Assembly: GCF_016808335.1 (NCBI RefSeq)
Contig: NC_053147.1
Coordinates: forward strand, 20,012,913-20,076,912
DNA: 64,000 bases
Source: Panicum virgatum
Taxonomy: Eukaryota; Streptophyta; Magnoliopsida; Poales; Poaceae
Direction of reading: 5' to 3'
Shown here: piece by piece, positions 61,413 through 64,000 of the stretch
Numbering within the stretch: the first letter of the stretch is position 1
Layout: every line of letters starts with the position of its first letter
Notes under the pieces: model-generated
What the model was told of the DNA's origin: nothing
Seen by the model: the letters and a program-made list of their open reading frames with translations, nothing else
Databases searched by the model: none
Made by a program: the position numbers and the translations under genes

Positions 61413-61891
61413 TCTGGCGTACGGTTGCGGAAGCGCGTGTTCGCGTCGGCGGCCGACGAGCCCGTGACGGCCGCGGAGCCCAAGCGGCAGAAACGGAGGG
61501 AGGAGCCGTCGCTGGACGCGCGGGATGTTCCGCAGGTGACCGATGTTGGGCTCGCTGAGATCGCCGCCGAGTGCCACGCGCTGGAGCGTCTGGACATCAA
61601 TGGATGCCCACTGGTCATGGACAAGGGCCTCATCGCCGTCGCTCAGGGTTGCCCGGAGCTGAAGTCGTTGACCATAGAGGCATGCCCCTGTGTTGCCAAC
61701 GAGGGTCTCAAGGCGATCGGCCGGTGCTGTGCTAAGCTGCAGGCGGTGAACATCAAGAACTGCGCTCATGTTGATGACCAGGGTGTGTCTGGCATCATCT
61801 GCTCCGCACCTCATTGGTCAAGGTCCAGCTCCAGGGTCTAACTATTACTGATGCTTCTCTTGCAGTGATTAAATCGAGCCTCCACGCCTAG
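61413..61891 (+). pseudogene. EBF-type F-box/LRR gene fragment in Helitron copy 2
   Basis: Same captured segment as in copy 1: PSLDARDVPQVTDVGLAEIA, LERLDINGCPLVMDKGLIAV, LKSLTIEACPCVANEGLKAI, KLQAVNIKNCAHVDDQGVSG. Here the early frame is intact through AQGCPELK, but a deletion near 61806 (about 4 nt relative to copy 1) shifts the frame after IICSA. A terminal TAG at 61889-61891 would end the original reading near SSLHA. Confidence 0.84.
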
Positions 61892-62242
61892 AAATTCCCA
61901 GGTTAATTGGAGAAAAAAGAAATATTAAAATTACACACCACTACCATTACGAAAAAACTAGACTAAAATATCCATATACATGTTTATAAATTACTCAATA
62001 TTACCACTAAAATATATTTCTATTTATAAATATAAATCTATCCATCGTTTTGCATATCAAGCTATATATCGTGCATATCTATATGATACTAGCTACACAA
62101 ACAATTCACATGTTTTACCACACGTATATCTTATTATATTACCAAAATCTCAAATGCACCTTCACGATTATATTATTATTAGTCAAAATAAACAAGATAA
62201 TTATAGAATTTGTACTATATTAGACTACCACCTGATCTGCAG

Positions 62243-62313
62243 TGATCATGATGAGAGGGTGACCAAAGTTGGGCCAGCGATTAGGATCACAGAGTTGAAG
62301 GCTAAGAGCAAAG
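62243..62313 (+). pseudogene. Captured 71-nt exon, unidentified, in Helitron copy 2
   Basis: CTGCAG| and |GTAAGT bracket 71 nt translating as SDHDERVTKVGPAIRITELK followed by AKSK. It differs from copy 1 by a few substitutions. The parent gene is not recognised. Confidence 0.5.
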
Positions 62314-63222
62314 GTAAGTGCCGCGCCGCAAGCTTCTTCATCTTCCGTCGAGTCTGCAGACTATCCATCACCTACTATCTACTGGTGATGTTTGAACGTG
62401 CATGTCCGCAGATCCAATGCAAGCACAAGGCCACGCACTGCACATCCAACCTAACATTTTTCGCAATCCTCCTGCATGCCTATCCTTGCTGAGGGAGGGT
62501 CCTTGACATTACTCCAAAGGTTTGTTGCCGATATTGCTGCAAGACACTACCACACCTCACAATTAACACAACAAGCTCAAAAAAATTAACACCACAAGCA
62601 GATCAGGAACCAGAACATTATTGATCAGGCCATGATTGGTATAGTAAGCTCATCAGGCTTGAACATGAACATAGATTGCTGAAATTCTGAACTGAATTTT
62701 GTGCTCTGCACTATGGAGATTTGTTGGCTTCCAAAAAGCAAAAAATTCGGATCGATTGTTCCCAAAAAGAAACTAGGCCATGGAGGCATGACGCCATGCA
62801 ACAGACGACAGAATTAAACATAGTAGCAACAGACGACCAAGATGATCATAAAGTAGGGAAACTAGCAAAAGAACAACTGAGTCTGTTGAACTGAGAAGTG
62901 GACAACATTACTGCAAGGGCTGGCAGATAAGAAACATGCTACTACTACTACAACGAATGGTAGTAGGTAAGATCGAGAAGATAGGCATTCGTGACAGAAT
63001 TAGGGCTGTGCGGTTGCCATTCGGCCACATCACTGACAAAGAAAGATGTAGGCAAAAGGAAGCACAACTGCACTAGCAGCAGAGAAGCACTCTTGATTAC
63101 TGAAGCAAGTAGCATATGATGAGAAAGATTTAAGTTTATGAATAATAATTAAATATAAAATACAAGATATATTTAGAATATCAATACTAGCCGCGCAAAT
63201 GCACGGGTCACCTCGCTAGTTA

Positions 63223-64000
63223 TCTTATTATTTAGCCAACAAACGAAGCCTCCACATTCGCTCTCAAGGCTTAGAAATTCCCACGTTAATCGGAGAAAAA
63301 TAAAAAAAAAATAAAAAAAAAATTACCCACCGCTGCTATTATGATAAAAATTAGCCTAAAATACCCCTGTGCCTAATTAAAAGTCACCCACCAATGCCAT
63401 TATGAAAAATTAAATATAAAATATCATTTAGCTATGTATTAGTTACAAACATATACTATTGATAAAAACTAAAGCTAACAACAATCAATCAAGATAAAAC
63501 GAAAATAAAAATATTATACACATAATATTATTAAAGCTCAACAAATCAAATTGTTATTATAGGTAGGTCATATTTGAATTGTTTTAACCAATAATAAGAC
63601 ATAATTTACGATAATAAACTGGGTGATGTATGGTAAAAAAGTATAATTTTAAGTAAGAATACAACAATATGTAAATTTTTGAATTTTTAATATTAGAACT
63701 GTGCAAATGCGCGGGCCAAATTTATTACAGGCACACATACAATGTCTTTCACAATGTTTTCTGTACCAGCATGGCAGCATATATGCGACCAAGCTTTGCA
63801 TGTCCTTGCGCACCAGAACCTAGGAGGCTACTTCATATAGGGCAGGGACCATGCATGCGCGCTTTCTTTTGGGCATCCAATAACCAGCCCGGGAGAGGAC
63901 CACCGTTTTGCCTGCAGCGAGACTTTTTATCCTTTTGTAAGATTACCCCATAATCCGGGTGAACCAGAAGAGAGAGACCGCGCCACCATCATGACCACAA
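63223..64000 (+). mobile_element. Third Helitron-like sequence, head to tail with copy 2
   Basis: TCTTATTATTTAGCCAACAA at 63223 repeats the 5' terminus of copy 2, and the similarity runs on through CACATTCGCTCTCAAGG and CCCACGTTAATCGGAGAAA. A 3'-like GTGCAAATGCGCGGGCC occurs near 63700, but no CTAG end was confirmed. No captured gene is seen. The last 280 bp of the window show nothing recognised. Confidence 0.55.

Larger units (their letters stand above)
61226..63219 (+). mobile_element. Helitron, non-autonomous, copy 2 (plus strand)
   Basis: The 5' terminus A|TCTTATTATTTGGCC is at 61226. The 3' terminus CTAG (63216-63219) is followed by T and preceded by the hairpin CCGCGC-AAAT-GCACGG with one mismatch. 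The interior matches Helitron copy 1 along nearly all its length in opposite genome orientation. It carries EBF-like DNA and a second captured exon, and no Rep/helicase. Immediately right, after TTA, another sequence with the same 5' terminus begins. Confidence 0.87.

Noticed and set aside
61413..61891. A functional EBF F-box gene
   Set aside because: There is no F-box, only about a quarter of the leucine-rich repeats, a frameshift, and Helitron ends on both sides.

Overview
This window is nuclear DNA from a flowering plant, almost certainly a grass and probably a panicoid one. The evidence is many short GT-AG exons, GC-rich first exons that grade into AT-rich introns, and a transposon set typical of grasses: Copia and Gypsy-type LTR elements, Tourist and Stowaway MITEs, Mutator fold-backs, Helitrons and LINEs. 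The species call is inference. No bacterial, organellar or viral gene is present.

Eight protein-coding genes can be rebuilt exon by exon with every reading phase closing. In order they are: a plastid-targeted proline iminopeptidase (+, 2027-5591, 11 exons); a ROP/RAC small GTPase (-, 6479-8502, 8 exons, type II C-terminus); a RAY1-like GT77 glycosyltransferase (+, 17290-20041, 5 exons); a 57-residue mitochondrial-type ribosomal protein bL33 (-, 21637-21810); a NIPA-type magnesium transporter (-, 25422-28265, 9 exons); an ESP1-like, RRM-less CstF64 protein (-, 29624-34061, 7 exons); mitochondrial TIM50 (-, 35677-40029, 10 exons); and a CIN-class TCP transcription factor (-, 57565-58440, single exon). 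They are housekeeping or regulatory genes with no common pathway, as expected of a plant gene island.

Most of the rest is transposon DNA, and its nesting can be read directly. A Copia 3' end lies against the iminopeptidase promoter. Two members of one non-autonomous LTR family (9288-12904 and 44393-48964) have clean 5-bp target duplications. The second carries a 922-bp hAT element in its 5' LTR and itself interrupts an older MITE. A 3.1-kb PIF/Harbinger-like element ends 114 bp before the RAY1 start codon. A 989-bp Mutator-like fold-back (23707-24695) has a perfect 9-bp target duplication. Two 2-kb Helitrons (49939-51930, minus; 61226-63219, plus) carry the same captured fragment of an EBF-type F-box/LRR gene, each broken by a different frameshift.

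The most interesting signals are: the ROP gene, whose last intron if retained ends the protein in a prenylation motif and if spliced ends it in an S-acylation box; at least nine scattered micro-insertions in which an 11-16 bp direct repeat flanks a 10-19 nt spacer with an oligo(A) run, which look like extremely truncated target-primed retrotransposition; three GC-AG introns in one gene; and the Helitron pair with its duplicated 5' subterminal DNA around the captured exon. Everything here was read by eye; no alignments or searches were run, so element edges without a stated target duplication are approximate.
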